Shown here one piece after another: positions 51,911-64,000 of a stretch of 64,000 nt of DNA. Both the position numbers and the translations under genes were made by a program. This stretch comes from Plantago elongata (lineage: Eukaryota > Streptophyta > Magnoliopsida > Lamiales > Plantaginaceae), in NCBI GenBank assembly GCA_036897095.1, contig JAYMSP010000126.1, positions 1 through 64,000 of the forward strand, written 5' to 3'. Each line of letters begins with the position of its first letter. Position 1 is the stretch's first letter. Under the pieces are notes generated by a model. The model was not told the origin of the DNA. It ran no database searches and worked only from the letters and a program-made list of their open reading frames with translations.

Positions 51911-52658
51911 GTAATTTTTCTTTCAATTTTTTTCTTCATACTCTGCAAAATTTCTCTGCTCATTATTATTTCACTCTCCCATTCGCAATTGTTTCCAATT
52001 CGAGAATTCCTGATATTCAGTTTGAGAGCTAGGTTATGTTTGCTAATTAGATGAACTAGGTGTGAATTTGTCGTGGGATTGCGAGTTTTGGTCTTTAGTT
52101 CAGCTAATTTCGAAATTTAGCGGAACAAAAGTAATGAATTTGACCTTGGCCTTGCTTGCGAGCTGAGATCTTGAAGTATAGTGCTTTATGTTACTTTACC
52201 CTTTTCAATGTAGTTAGCATCACAATGAAAGGTTGAATTTAGTGGATCGTGAAAGTTCTATATCCACATGTAGCCTAATTGCGTGCTTGTATTATCAAGA
52301 ACCAGTACGATTTTGTTGTATACTAGTAATATTTGGCTTGTCGTACTGATTTCAAAAGCACCAAGGTGTAAGACTAATTATTGGTTTATGGCGTTGTCTG
52401 CTTTCATGGAATCAGTCTGAGTCCATTGCAGACTTGCTGTAGAGTGCTTTATTATGCATGTTCTAGATAGTTGCTCAGAGTAGATGACTGACCACTTGCT
52501 CTTCTCCTTGCTGTGGATTTTGTTCCTGCTCTGTGCACCGTTGTCATGCCCTTAACTAGCTAATCTTTCTTACACGTACGACACTGTTCTTATTTGGTTT
52601 TGCTAATTATTTTGATTCCAATTTTGTGGCAGTTGGACATTATTAAGATATAATAAGC

Positions 52659-53903
52659 ATGAGTGGATCAACAGAGAAAGCTTCATCAACCACGAAAACT
52701 CCTGCTGATTTCCTCAAATCAATCCGTGGCCGACCTGTTGTAGTCAAATTGAATTCGGGGGTTGATTACAGAGGTTAGTCATTTTTCTTTTTTGTTCCTG
52801 TTGCAATACAATTTCTTTGAGCATAAAGATTTACTAATTTGAAGTTTTGTTTTCACTGTCTTATATGTTGGCATCGCTGAAGCTTGTGTTTTTATGTTTC
52901 CTACTTCCTTGGCAACTTGTACTTCTAGGATTTAGATATTTTGCCCCTGAACATTATTGTCTCGCTATCATCAACTCGTCGATATATTTTACAAAATAAC
53001 TTACTCTCACTTACTAGTTACTATGCACCAGTACCTATTCTGTAGTGCTGGTCTTTTAGATATCTACCCCATGCTTGGACCTGTGTCTCACTGTCTTGGT
53101 TGCTGAATTATTCACTTTTAAATGATTTGGCAAGTTATATTCCTTCCACACCCCACCCTCCCCAAATTACCACCAAAAGCTATTCATATTGTGTGTGAAA
53201 ATGCGAGTTAGGCTCCTTGAAGTTTCTTTAGTCTCATCATCTCTCCTTTTTTATAACCCAGTGCTCTTCTCTTTAAGAACGTGTTTTGCAAAGGAATTAT
53301 GCATTTGAAAATTGATTTATTGAACAGAATGATATTTTCTTTTTAAGAAAAAAATAATTAAACAAAAAAGGTAGAATGATGATGATGCACACATATACAT
53401 CAGAAGCTTGTTGTGTGGTCAACTGTGCTCTGCTGCCATTTGTGATACTTGATTTCTTTTGCCCAAAGCAAAGCCTGTTATGTCCGCATGTGTCTTATGG
53501 AGCTGGACTCTAACTTGTTTGTTACAAGTAATAGGATACATCCTAGATTTATGTCTCTAATGGACGTAGACATTTTTGGTGAAGTAGTGAACCTGGCATC
53601 TGAGAGTAGAAATGTCAATTTTTTTTCTTTCTATACAGGTATTCTTGCATGTCTGGATGGATATATGAATATTGCTATGGAACAGACAGAGGAGTATGTG
53701 AACGGCCAGTTGAAGAATAAGTATGGGGATGCCTTCATTCGTGGAAATAATGGTACCCATCTTCTAGAAAACAAGCTATTGAATTTCTCTTAACATACTA
53801 TATGAATTTCTGCTAAAAAAATGCATTGCTCATTCTCTTGTCTACTCTAAATGCAGTACTCTACATCAGCACTTCAAAGAGAAGCCTAGGTGAAGGAGCT
53901 TAG
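52659..53903 (+). CDS. LSM6: Sm-like protein LSM6
   Basis: A 91-residue subunit shared by the LSM1-7 ring (cytoplasmic, mRNA decapping and decay) and the LSM2-8 ring (nuclear, U6 snRNA stability and splicing). Exons: 52659-52773, 53639-53752, 53857-53903. The N-terminus TTKTPADFLKSIRGRPVVVK leads into the Sm1 motif (KLNSGVDYRGILACLDGYMN) and then the Sm2 motif (FIRGNNVLYIS), with the short LGEGA tail. Length and sequence are near those of other plant LSM6 proteins, so the call is secure. The coding part is preceded by an untranslated exon and a leader intron. Confidence 0.97.
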
Positions 53904-54452
53904 CATGTTGATCTATAAGGATGGCGTATTTAATTGCCAGCCAATGCAAGAGTATAGCTTTTTTGCGAGTTGTAATGCTTACTAGCAATATTTTATGCAA
54001 AACCCTAGTGACAGTACATTTGTGCCCAATATCAACGAGATCTATCTATCTTGTTTCCCAGAGATAGCCTTGTCTAGTGATTTTCTTTAAAGTTGAAACT
54101 ATAATTCACTGTTAAACATACTGGTTGTTTCCGTAGTTGTTTATAATATTTTGGCATACTAGTAGTAATTGCCTAATGTGCCAATTGGAATGTTCAGAGT
54201 TTTCATTTTGACATTTAGACATAATCTACGTTGATTGAGTAGTACTATCAAACAGGTGTAGCGGAATCTGGAGGATATGTAAATTAGCTATATTGGTCAT
54301 TGAGTAATACAGTAATTTTGTATACTACTAGAACACAAAAACATAATATACACTGTCTGAAATGGGCAATCTAGAACTATTGTAATATGCAACTTTATCG
54401 TATTTGAAGAGAATCAATCTGATCTGTAAACAGTATTTGTGCAAACTTGTCA
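53904..54452. other. 3' flank of LSM6
   Basis: Probably LSM6 3' untranslated sequence followed by AT-rich DNA. No gene or clear repeat is seen. Confidence 0.5.
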
Positions 54453-54640
54453 GAGGCTATATTTACCACTTAGTTTCCAACTTCATAATCTTTTTGAATA
54501 AAAATTTCGTTACGTACTACTTTTTAAACAAACTAACTGAAAATTTAGTTGGTTTGAGAAGTTAATCAAATTAGTTTTGTTGGAAAAAAAAGAACTACCT
54601 CACCATCTATCTTTTTAATTAGTTTTGCTAAATAGATCCT
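54453..54640. mobile_element. Degenerate MITE, same family as 4141-4730
   Basis: It carries the family landmarks in order: TATTTACCACTTAG, ATTTCGTTACGTA, TTAGTTGGTTTGAGAAGTTA, then TTAGTTTTGTTGG with an A-run, and an end TTTTGCTAAATAGA. It is non-coding. Confidence 0.55.
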
Positions 54641-55140
54641 TAGTGTGTATCCACAACTACAATTTTAGTATCAATATTTGGCAAACAATTAATGCATACT
54701 CAAACTTATCTTATATCTACACCTGCGAATTAAAATTAACTTATGCAAACAAATAATGTGTGTTTTTCAGTAGTATTCATTTCTACTCAATCGAGTCATA
54801 TTTACTAAAATTAAAATCATTGTATGAAGTTACGCGTCAAGTTGATAAGTTCAACTAGCGTCATTTCAAAGCAACCGTGGAGGATTGTCATGCCTATTAC
54901 ATCCTCATATGATATTTACATCAGCCTCACCAAGAAAACAAGAAACCACGGTGCTTATTTGCTAACATTGTATTTCAAATTTCACTTGAAATTTAAGATG
55001 ATATTGGCTCAATTGGCAAGGGGGGAAATATTAGGTGGGCCGTGAGTGCCCTTACATGGTTTGAAATTGTCAAGTGGGCCGAAAATTATTACTTACACCA
55101 GAATATTTTAGCTCACTTTGAAATTATATATAATTCATTT

Positions 55141-56395
55141 TTTATTTGACATTGAAACCTTTCAAATTTTTTGACATTACACCAAAAATTTGACGACGTT
55201 AATCGTTCAATTAGTTGATCGTTAAACCTTTCAAAAAATTCACTTTTACACCAAAATCTTTAAAAAAAAAATCACTATTACACCAAAACCATTCATTCTT
55301 TCACTCACTTAATCATTCACTTAAAATTGACCTTACAAACTAAAGAGACTGTAGTAAAAAGTATTTCTCCTTACTTTTAATCCTATTCTTCTAGATTTTT
55401 CTTTTATACATACCTACAATTTTGGACCGGATAAAGGGAGTATATACTTTCAATTGAACGTGAATATCCGATAAGTTAACCAAAACGAGGAAGTCGGCTT
55501 CAAAAGAATGAACATCGAATGACTCATGCAACGAGTTTAGTTTGACGATAGTCGTTTAGTTTTGCTTCTCTTTCTTCTCCACTTGAACCAGGGGGAATGG
55601 ATTTACTACTTGCTTTAGTTATAGGATAAGATGGTAAAGTATATCAAGATTCATGAGATCAACAAATGACCAAAAAGAAGACATGATACAAAAAATGCAA
55701 GGATAATAAATCTAGTAGGTGTATGCATGCTCTTCAGAATTGTTTGTTAAATTGTGGACTGGAGCATTGTAAAGCTGAACAACATATCATAACCAAACCG
55801 TGTTAGTATGAAAGAGTCATCAGTCATCACCATTCCAATCAAAATTATTCCCACCGCCAAACAAAAATATCACATCTGCTTTTCGATGGGAAATAAAATA
55901 TATATGTCCTGAAAAGTCGACGATCCATGTTCGGATTTAAGATATTGCATGTCTTCACTTACGTATACAAACAATTTGCCGCATACACAATACAATTGAA
56001 CTAAAATAGTGCAAGTGAAGGCAAACTATTTGGTGAGACAACTTGAACAGCAGTCTAAACCAAGACAAAAATAGGTTGTTGTAAAATATAGTAGCATGAT
56101 TAGCATACATACGTGTATACTCTCTGCACGCGGAACTTCACACACATATCTTTCATAGAACATCATAAGCATCTTTAGCATACATAGATATATACTCCTC
56201 CATACGTAGAGAAAAATTAAATGAGTAAAAGAATGAATGAGTTTGGTGTAATAATGATTTTTTTGAAAAGGTTTTGGTGGAATAGTGAATTTCTTAAAAG
56301 GTTTAACAATCAACTAACCGGACGACTAACGCCGTTAAATTTTTGGTGTAACGTCAAAAAGTTTGAAAGTTTTTAATATCGAACAAAAGAAAAAA
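55141..56395. mobile_element. Non-autonomous DNA transposon with arms of about 170 bases
   Basis: The left arm 55141-55310 and right arm 56221-56395 are inverted copies, roughly 80% alike by eye. Shared words include TTACACCAAAAATTT, GTTAGTTGAT-like, GTTAAACCTTT and ATTACACCAAA, each in the expected inverted order. The 900-base interior has no recognisable frame. Long inverted arms without transposase fit a non-autonomous Mutator-like element, but the outermost ends and target duplication could not be fixed. Confidence 0.65.
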
Positions 56396-56403
56396 AAAGG
56401 TTA

Positions 56404-57683
56404 GGGAGTGATTGGTAGAGGTGTATTTTTGATTTTTAATGGTTGACCGGGTAAAAACACGTTGTTTGGTACGAAAATCGGATTCTGAACCACACTTGCT
56501 AGCCTGTCGGGCCTCCGCGCAAAACACACTCAACGACGTGTTTCAGAATCACTCCTATGAGGAGTGATTCTGAAACACGCCATCGAGTGTGTTTTTCGAA
56601 GCACACGAGTTGTCTATTTTACCCACAATTTATCAAATGAATCTACATTTCTCACCCTTTAACATATCTTTATAATGATAGTATCAAAATTACTTTAGAA
56701 TTAAATATTTTAACCCCTTGAATTCTTATACTTGCTCCAATTTTGTTGCATTTAAATGTTGTGCTATCATAGTATCATATTCGGGGACAAATTCACTATT
56801 TAGACTAAGTGTGTCTCCAGCCACATCCGATATCACACTTTTATTTGTATATATAATATTTCTTGTTAAATAATCTCATAAAAATTTCAAGTTTTATCAT
56901 GTTGAAATTTCACTTTTATAGAGTATATTTAAACTTTTAGTTTGTAAATACTTAGATTTATGGTGACGATGTATAGTGTTTTTTAGTATAACTAGTGTAA
57001 ATTTTCAATCGAATTTTTATAATTTTTAATAAATTACACGTTATTTTTATTTATGGCAGACATCATACTATATGCTAATTTCATATGCGTCCATATTATA
57101 ATATTTTGTTAACGAAGTATCACCAATTAAGTGAGTGATTAATTTCTTACGACTTCGAATTTTTTTAACAACTACCTAATTCAAATTTAATTTTCATGCA
57201 TTTCATTATATACCTATTTCATTTTTTAAAATTAAAATAATAAAAATATTCGACCAACCATTCATTTACTACATTACAAATAAAAACTATGAATTTTTTT
57301 AAAAACAAAATTACATTAAAAATATCCAAGACAAACCAGTGATTTAATAAATTACATTACAAATACTAACTATAAAATATGTTATAAAAAACTATTAAAA
57401 AACACATTGACAAACACACATGTCCCGTTTCAACCAAACAACTACAAAAATTAATGGTATTTTAGTCATTTCACGATGCAAGTGACTAAAACTAAACCAC
57501 AATCACACTTAATAAATCGTATCAAGTATCTATTTGCATTTCAAAATATATATCAAAACAACTCTCAGACTCTAAACCAAACAACTTGTTTCCGATTAAA
57601 TTTACTAAAACACAATCTCAAGCACATACTTAAATCACACCTATTTTTTAAACGGATAAAACACATCTCTACCGATCAATCCA
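56404..57683. mobile_element. Candidate 1.3-kb inverted-repeat element with internal hairpin
   Basis: The left end GGGAGTGATTGGTAGAGGTG (56404-56424) and right end (57663-57683, reading ACATCTCTACCGATCAATCC) are inverted, with 17 of 21 positions matching. No target duplication is clear. The interior is AT-rich and non-coding, with a near-perfect palindrome at 56522-56594. Confidence 0.45.
56522..56594. repeat. Near-perfect 35-base palindrome (hairpin)
   Basis: The left arm 56522-56556 and right arm 56560-56594 pair at 32 of 35 positions around a 3-base loop (ATG, 56557-56559). Some mismatches would still allow G-U pairing in RNA. The innermost 19 pairs, including GTTTCAGAATCACTCCT, are perfect. 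Confidence 0.9.
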
Positions 57684-57835
57684 TTGTATAATTTTAAAGT
57701 GAGTAAAAAGTTTCTGGTGTAAACAAACTTTTTCTCAAATATCAGTGACACGGATCGCTAAAATTTAGTTCCATCAAGCATACACATTCCACACACGGAG
57801 TGACAGTTACACAATCACACACTGCTGAAGAGAAA

Positions 57836-60800
57836 ATGGACCTCGAGAATTTGTTCGGAGGAGGATCATCTGACGAAGAAGAAGATAACAACAACACCAT
57901 AAGCAATCGCTACTCCGGCGAGGAAGACGGCCAGAAACAGCGCCGGAGCTCCTCCTCCTCTTCCTCCAGCGGCTCATCCTCCTCATCTTCCGGCGGCTCC
58001 TCCTCCTCCGGCCGGAGCTCCTCCGCATCGCCTTCTAATAGCAGCCGTAGCAGCGATGACGATAATCATGGCGAAGTTAGGTCTTCTTCCAATAACAAAG
58101 ATACCAACGCTAATTACAGCTACGATGACAATGAAGACGGTGCTTACTATCAGGTGAACAGTGTGGAGGTAAACGAGGAGGACGATAAGGATCTGTTTGG
58201 CTCTGATAACGAAGATTATGTTAAAACCTCTGCGAAAAGCCCCTTTCCTGTGCCTGGTATAATACACTTTGCCCTAATTTTCGTACCACCGATGTTTTTC
58301 CCTTTTGAGAATCGTGCATTGAAATTTTTTGATCAAATTCCGTACACCGTACATCACTAAACACTAATTGTTAGCTAGGCCATGCGAGAATTCATAATCG
58401 TTTCCTTCATTCCTTGTCAATGTAAGTAGCTGTTGTAAGTAGCTGTTGTAAATTGAAAGAGTGATAATTTTGGAATTCTTTGTCAATGCTAGAAGCTGTT
58501 GTAAATTGGAAGAGTGATGGAATTATGCATACCAGCAACAACAGGGCTGTCAGTTGCTGAATGTTAAAAGTTTAGTTGGTTTAGGATGTATCTTCTGCTG
58601 ATAGGGCAGTTATGGTCAAATGTTCTGATTCATGTACCTTTTGAAGTGTACTGAAATGTGTCATCCTGTCTTATCTTATCAGTTCTGCCTGCTCCTGCGC
58701 GTAATACGAACAATCACCCACGAGGAGGGGGGCGTGCTGGCCGTTGGCAAAATGACAGAGGAGGACCTGGCCTCCTTCCCCGTCCCGGATCTTACCAACA
58801 AAGACAGAACTATGGTTACGGCCGGGGGTCATTTTTTAATGCTCCTCCAAGGGATGAGCGCTTTGTTTCTGAGATGAAAATCAACAAGAGCGAGGAAACG
58901 CTTGCCAGAAAATGCATTGCATTTCAGGAGGTACTTGATTGTTCTCCTTCTCCGGATATGCCATGCTCTCAAAATTGAAACATACTTTTTCAATACATAT
59001 CAGGTCTTCCTGATATGAAACATTTCAGTTGTTAAGCTTGTATGGTGCTAAATGCACATTAGTATTTTTCTCTAATGCATGTTAAAATGAATTGCACTTT
59101 TAGTCCTGACCTGGAATATTTTGTCACTAGTGGATTAATATACATTCTGGTGATTGTGAGTTTAGTTTTGTTTCTCATTCTTCTCCACTTGTATCCATCA
59201 TAGCCTTGTGAACTTGCTTGTTATAGCCGCGCTGAAGGTGGTGAGGTCTACTTTGACGACCGCAGCTTGGTAAGGCTTCCATTTTGTCTTTCCTAAAGTT
59301 CTAGTATGCACATTTGGTTACCAGCTCATCTAGATTCCTTGTGATATTGCTAGAGGCTGTTTAAGCGGCTCATTACTGAAGACATTGGGACTGATCTCAA
59401 TGAAGGATTTGATACTTTCGTCCCTAAGAAAGGTATGGTCTTACAGTATATCCAGGTGTCATTAAATCTTCTGTGTGTTGAAAGGTATGCTCTTACAGTT
59501 TCTAGATATCATTAAAACTTCTGTCTTGAACACAATATGGAATGGAATGGAACTAAAAACTGATGTTGTCAACTCTTACATTCATGCCAGACTTGGGCTC
59601 TGAAGGCTTTGGTGACCTTCTTGCTAGCATTAGAAATAAGAACATTCCCCTTCAGAACATGCACTTTGTAGTAAGTTTTTGCACAATATCCAGATTCAAG
59701 TGTCAATTAAATACACGCTGAGATTGCTGACACTGTGTTTCCTTTTTCTTGTTCCTTTGCAGACGTTCCGCAACAACCTTAACAAGGTAATTGTCCGGTC
59801 CGACTGACGGTTGGTGTTTTAAGAAAAAATAATCTACTGGCAACTGCATATTGTATAAAGGGCTTGTGGATATATTTTAAAACAACTGTATTTGTGTTCC
59901 TTGGAACTCCCTAGGTTTGCTAATAGTGCCCTTTTTGTGCCTCAAACACCCTGGAGATTTTATTTGTTCTAGACTTCTCTTTAGGTTCTGGAGTTGTTGA
60001 TATTTTTACTGAGATGTGCAGCTGTAAATGGTCACATGATTATTTATGCAAAGTTGTAAACGAACACAATGAGATTTTTCGTTTTCACATGCTTTGATGT
60101 GGAATGGTCATTGTTGTCAGATATACTTGTTAATGAGATGATAGTGTGAGTGGTCTTAAATTATACGAGGTGTTCTACCACGTCTTTTTGTCATCTAATT
60201 ATGTCATTATTTGTCATTTATTTCACATTCAATTGGGATTATATATTGACCAAAAAAAAAATTATGGCCTCTTTTCAGAACATTACATGTCATTTAATAT
60301 GATAAAAGATGAATATATTCTAGTTAAACGGTTTGGAAATATAGTATTTTGTTCCTTATCGCTTTCATCCTTTCCATCCCGACTAAGCACTTCTCTTTTG
60401 TTTTCGAAACACTATTACAATGTACAAAGCAGGAAGCCTAACTGTCTGGGATTTGATGTTATAGCTTCTGTACACCCCACCGTTCCCATATTCTTTTTCA
60501 TGTATTTGATAAAACTTGAATCAGTTATGTGTCAGTTCAGGGTAACTTATTATGCTTCTGACACAAGAACTGAAAACACGTGTATTTTATATCTAGATAA
60601 TGGCTACTGCTTATATTAGGCATGAACCTTGGGAAATGGGGGTGCACAAAAGGAATGGAGTTGTCTATCTTGATGTGCATAAGTTACCAGAAAGGCCACA
60701 AAGTGAGCTGGATCGTCGAAGGTAATGATACCTTTTTATTTATTGCCTGTAAATTGCCTTCTTAGTTACTCTATACTTCAATGAGTTAAGATGGGAGATG

Positions 60801-63700
60801 GTGTTTAGAGGAGATAAATGAGTATCTCTATATTTATTAGTACCTTTTTATTTTTCGCCTTACTATCTTTGCACTGCAACCCATTTGACGTGGACCACCC
60901 CCCAGAATCTCACCAAGACCTGTATTTTCATATATATGCAACTGTACATATGTTTCATTCTGTTGTATGATTGTATCTGACTATATGTATTCCTAGAATG
61001 ACCTAGAAGATATATTATTTTGGCTGTAATGCGCCCCCCAATAATAAACTGGAGCAGATATAAGTTCTCCCTCGGCCATCCTACCATTCATTGCTCCATT
61101 TCCTTTTTTCAACATCCAAATAATATTTCCCCTGTTCCTAAAATGGAATATTTACAACCCCCACGCAATTAATTACTACCCATACCGATTTAATTACAAC
61201 TATACGGTTAATCCTCCTACTTTATTAATTATCTCTCATACTACACACCTAGTTACCAATTTTATTCATTCCTTACCATTTATTATCCTTTATTCTTATT
61301 CCTTAAAACACACCCATGTAGTCGTAAAGTATGTCCATTGAATCATGGGAGTATGGGACGCAGGGAGACTATTATGCCACTGCCATTGTTGTTTAAACTT
61401 TAAAGTGTGGAACTGCCAGTGCGGACATATGGTTTTCTCATTATGTAGAAGGGTGAGCTTTGGGTGCATTGTAAACATATTCATTATGCAGAAGTGCGAT
61501 CACTTTAAGTGAGTCAACCTGTTCTAAAATGTGGATACGACATGGTCTTATGATAAGATTAAATTTACCTTTTGTGATGGTAAGCATGACCCATTAGTGG
61601 AGCAAGCAGGTCTCTGACATCAGTTTTTGTGGTTTTCAACAGATGCTACTGGGGCTATTGTTTTGAGACTCTTGCCACAGAAGATCCTACAAGAGTTGAT
61701 GGGGAAGGAATACATCATGTTGATGCCAATGTTGAGTACTGTGCTGTGATCAAAACCAAACTAGGAGCCCACCGAATACTGATGGGTGCTGAAATGGACT
61801 GCTGTGATTCAACTGATGAGGGCAGGAGGTTCTATGTGGAATTGAAGACAAGTCGCGAGGTTGGATTTACTCTGTCTCATGTTGTCTATTTTCCGTAAGC
61901 TGTTCATAACTGGACGCTATTGGTTTACGGTTTGTGCAGTTAGATTATCATACTGAAGAAAAGTACGAGAGAGAGAAATTGCTCAAGTTCTGGGTACGTG
62001 TATCGTCAGATCTTTTCTTCTACTTTTTCCTGTAGTGTTGACAGTGTGCATGCCCGTGTATAAATTAGTTCAATGTAATGCAGGTTAGTTCGGTAAATTC
62101 TACGCATTGCCCCTTTAGATACTGGAATTTTATCTTCACTTGAGGTTGATTTAATAATTCCCTTGATATATCCGCAAATGTCTCCTTAGTGCATACCGCA
62201 AGTCCGCAACAACTGTACAAGTCATGACTTTACAAAGCTCTTGTGCTAAGTGTAGTGTTCGGGAGACATTCTCAGTGGACTAAATGAGCAGGAACGATTT
62301 CAATTTTTTAAAGCCTGTATTAGAAGTCATTAGCAACCCCTGATAAAAAATGATATAACGTTTCCAATTCAAGTATTTAACCCAGTATATGCAGTTATGT
62401 GACATTGATGTACACCAGTCCAAATTTCTGGAGATTCTCTATACTGTTGTCATTTAGTACTGCATCATTAAGCTAAGTGGAGGTGATAAATAAAAATTGG
62501 ACTGGGAATTCCTTAAATGCTTGTTTCACCATTAGTTTTCCATAGGTGATGTGGTGTATGGAGCCCGTGTAGTTACTCCCCTAACAGGCTAGATAAGCGC
62601 CTACTGTTGCAGATGTTGCAGCTTGGCCATCACTTCCTGGATGTCTTCTCTAATATTATTGTTACTTCCTTATCTATAATAAGTTGCATAATTAAGGTTG
62701 TTGTTTAGTTAAACATTTTGTTTGTTTTATGATTGCAGATCCAATCATTTCTTGCTGGTGTACCATACATAGTTGTTGGATACAGGTATAAGCTGCATAT
62801 TGGTAGAGCTTATTCCATCATTTTTTGCAACCCCGAGCTTTTGTTAAACATGTAAAACTTTCTGATTGGTGATTCTTTATCTACAGGGATGATGGAGGGC
62901 GACTTGTTCGAACAGAGCGATTAAGAACCAAAGATATAACTCACAGAGTAAAGATGAAAAACTACTGGCAGGTGAAATAGCAAGCATTTGTATCTAACAA
63001 CATGAAAAATTCTTTTTCTGTTGCCACTGTAGTTCTTGGTTAGATATTGTAGAGATACTAAAGCAAGTTGATCCTCCTAACCAGGGTTCGTACTGATCCA
63101 ATTAGTGAAATGTAGTAACTCAGTTAATGTTGATATATCTTGTCATCCATAAGAGTGGAGAGCAGTTATTGAAACAAAAAATAGTTTATTAGTGAAAGCT
63201 CTAAACAATCAATTTTTCTTATAGCGGTAGTAGAGGACTTATTGGCTTAAGGAATTGATATATTTTTATTTTCTACATGTAAGAAACATCACATCGCAAC
63301 TTTTTAAAACTGTTTACTCAACTGCTTCCTGATCCATTGAATGCAATTTCTGGCAGGGTGGAGTGTGCCTAGCATTCGCAGATGAGGTTCTCTGTTGGCT
63401 TTATGGAACTGTCAAAGAGAGTAAGAGTCTTTTTGCTAATATATTAGTCATTAGATGTGCCGATTTCAGTTTATTAAAAGCTAAACATAATACTGCTGGC
63501 TATTATGTCTGTTCTCATATGATCTTTCTTTCCTGGTATGATGTAAGACTGAGTTCTATGTGAAGAAACTAATGTCAATTTCTCGTGTGGCTCCAGATGA
63601 AGATTACATATTACAGTTTGTGCAGCCTTTCATGCGACTGGAGCTTCTTCAAGCTAAATCTTGTCCAGACGTTATCACTGAACATATTCAACAATTGTGA
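57836..63700 (+). CDS. DXO1: Decapping/deNADding nuclease DXO1 homologue
   Basis: DXO/Rai1-family enzyme of 537 residues that removes NAD or defective caps from RNA; plant DXO1 also supports cap guanine methylation and chloroplast function. Thirteen exons: 57836-58256, 58683-58930, 59204-59269, 59354-59432, 59591-59670, 59763-59786, 60597-60721, 61643-61859, 61940-61993, 62739-62785, 62887-62971, 63357-63420, 63597-63700. The plant-specific N-terminal extension (about 200 residues) starts [17 protein letters not shown] and contains a poly-Ser tract and an Arg/Gly-rich stretch. Catalytic motifs are intact: G352-YCF-E356, GAEMD with E398 and D400, and VELK with E414 and K416. The tail [13 protein letters not shown] is typical. 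A GTG-led frame at 57800 is not the start. The gene ends about 300 bases before the window edge. Confidence 0.96.
61125..61372. mobile_element. Possible decayed Stowaway-like MITE in DXO1 intron 7
   Basis: One end reads CCCTGTTCCTAAAATGGAAT and the other GGGAGTATGGGACGCAGGGA, weakly inverted as in Stowaway elements. No clear TA duplication is seen. It lies within intron 60722-61642. Confidence 0.3.
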
Positions 63701-64000
63701 TCACTTTGCAATTAGGCCTCGACATTTCTCTTTCATCCCATCCTGCAAATGACATGTTGATCCCATTGTTCCTAATTTTGTCACAAATGCACGAAGGAAC
63801 AATACCTCTTTCAAGTAAATCTTGAATGTTATATTATACAAGTAGACTTTGATAATTGTAACAGTCATTCACGTCTCTGATACACACCAAAATAGAAAGT
63901 AAACTGGATTGTAATAATCACATTAATGAAAAGTTTTAGTACTGACTTTTTTTTGGTTTCATTGCTTTTTTCTGGTGGTTTTAGATGATCTATTTGGGAA
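63701..64000. other. 3' flank of DXO1
   Basis: Likely 3' untranslated region and downstream sequence, T-rich. Nothing else is recognisable before the window ends. Confidence 0.5.

Noticed and set aside
53449-53793. 114-codon plus-strand open frame
   Set aside because: It is intron sequence of LSM6 read through into LSM6 exon 3, not a separate gene.
57807-58267. Arg-rich minus-strand open frames opposite DXO1 exon 1
   Set aside because: They are the complement of the Ser-codon repeats in exon 1, not genes.
57800-58360. DXO1 start at 57800
   Set aside because: The codon is GTG. ATG at 57836 begins the acidic MDLENLFG sequence expected of plant DXO1.

Overview
The window is nuclear DNA of a flowering plant, almost certainly a eudicot. 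It is AT-rich, and its genes have many short exons with GT/AG introns. Every gene product matches a family known from plants (chloroplast ClpR, xylan GUX, expansin-like B, a GATA factor with a DEUBAD domain, plant-type DXO1). Miniature inverted-repeat transposons and a Ty1/Copia fossil lie between and inside the genes. I cannot name the species. I see no rRNA, tRNA, CRISPR array or organellar DNA.

Eight protein-coding genes can be modelled, each with an open reading frame that closes across all proposed splice junctions. (1) 7886-12515 (+) is a GATA26/27-type transcription factor. (2) 18069-20930 (-) is expansin-like B, EXLB1. (3) 24230-30098 (-) is the non-catalytic chloroplast Clp protease subunit CLPR4. 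(4) 31138-33277 (-) is a xylan glucuronosyltransferase (GUX, GT8). (5) 42006-47412 (+) is the XPF/RAD1 repair nuclease UVH1. (6) 47911-50382 (-) is a membrane-anchored, cysteine-rich, cyclophilin-like protein. (7) 52659-53903 (+) is the Sm-like protein LSM6. (8) 57836-63700 (+) is the deNADding/decapping-type nuclease DXO1. They do not form a pathway: this is a run of housekeeping and cell-wall genes. Five of them (GATA26, EXLB1, CLPR4, the cyclophilin-like gene and DXO1) have Arabidopsis counterparts that I recall lying close together on chromosome 4, so the window appears to be an old syntenic block.

Between the genes: 1-7.4 kb is AT-rich and holds a self-nested MITE cluster. 13.26-16.87 kb is a broken Copia element flanked by a 5-bp target duplication. 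34.4-41.8 kb is a long gene desert with an 810-bp degenerate minisatellite. 54-57.7 kb holds three more DNA-transposon remnants, one with arms of about 170 bp and one with an almost perfect 35-bp hairpin.

The most interesting feature is in CLPR4 intron 3. A terminal-inverted-repeat element of about 1.5 kb there carries the N-terminal part of what looks like a RING-type E3 ubiquitin ligase gene, in the same orientation as CLPR4. This is the architecture of a Pack-MULE. I found no clearly new biological system; the rest is ordinary plant chromosome with informative repeats.
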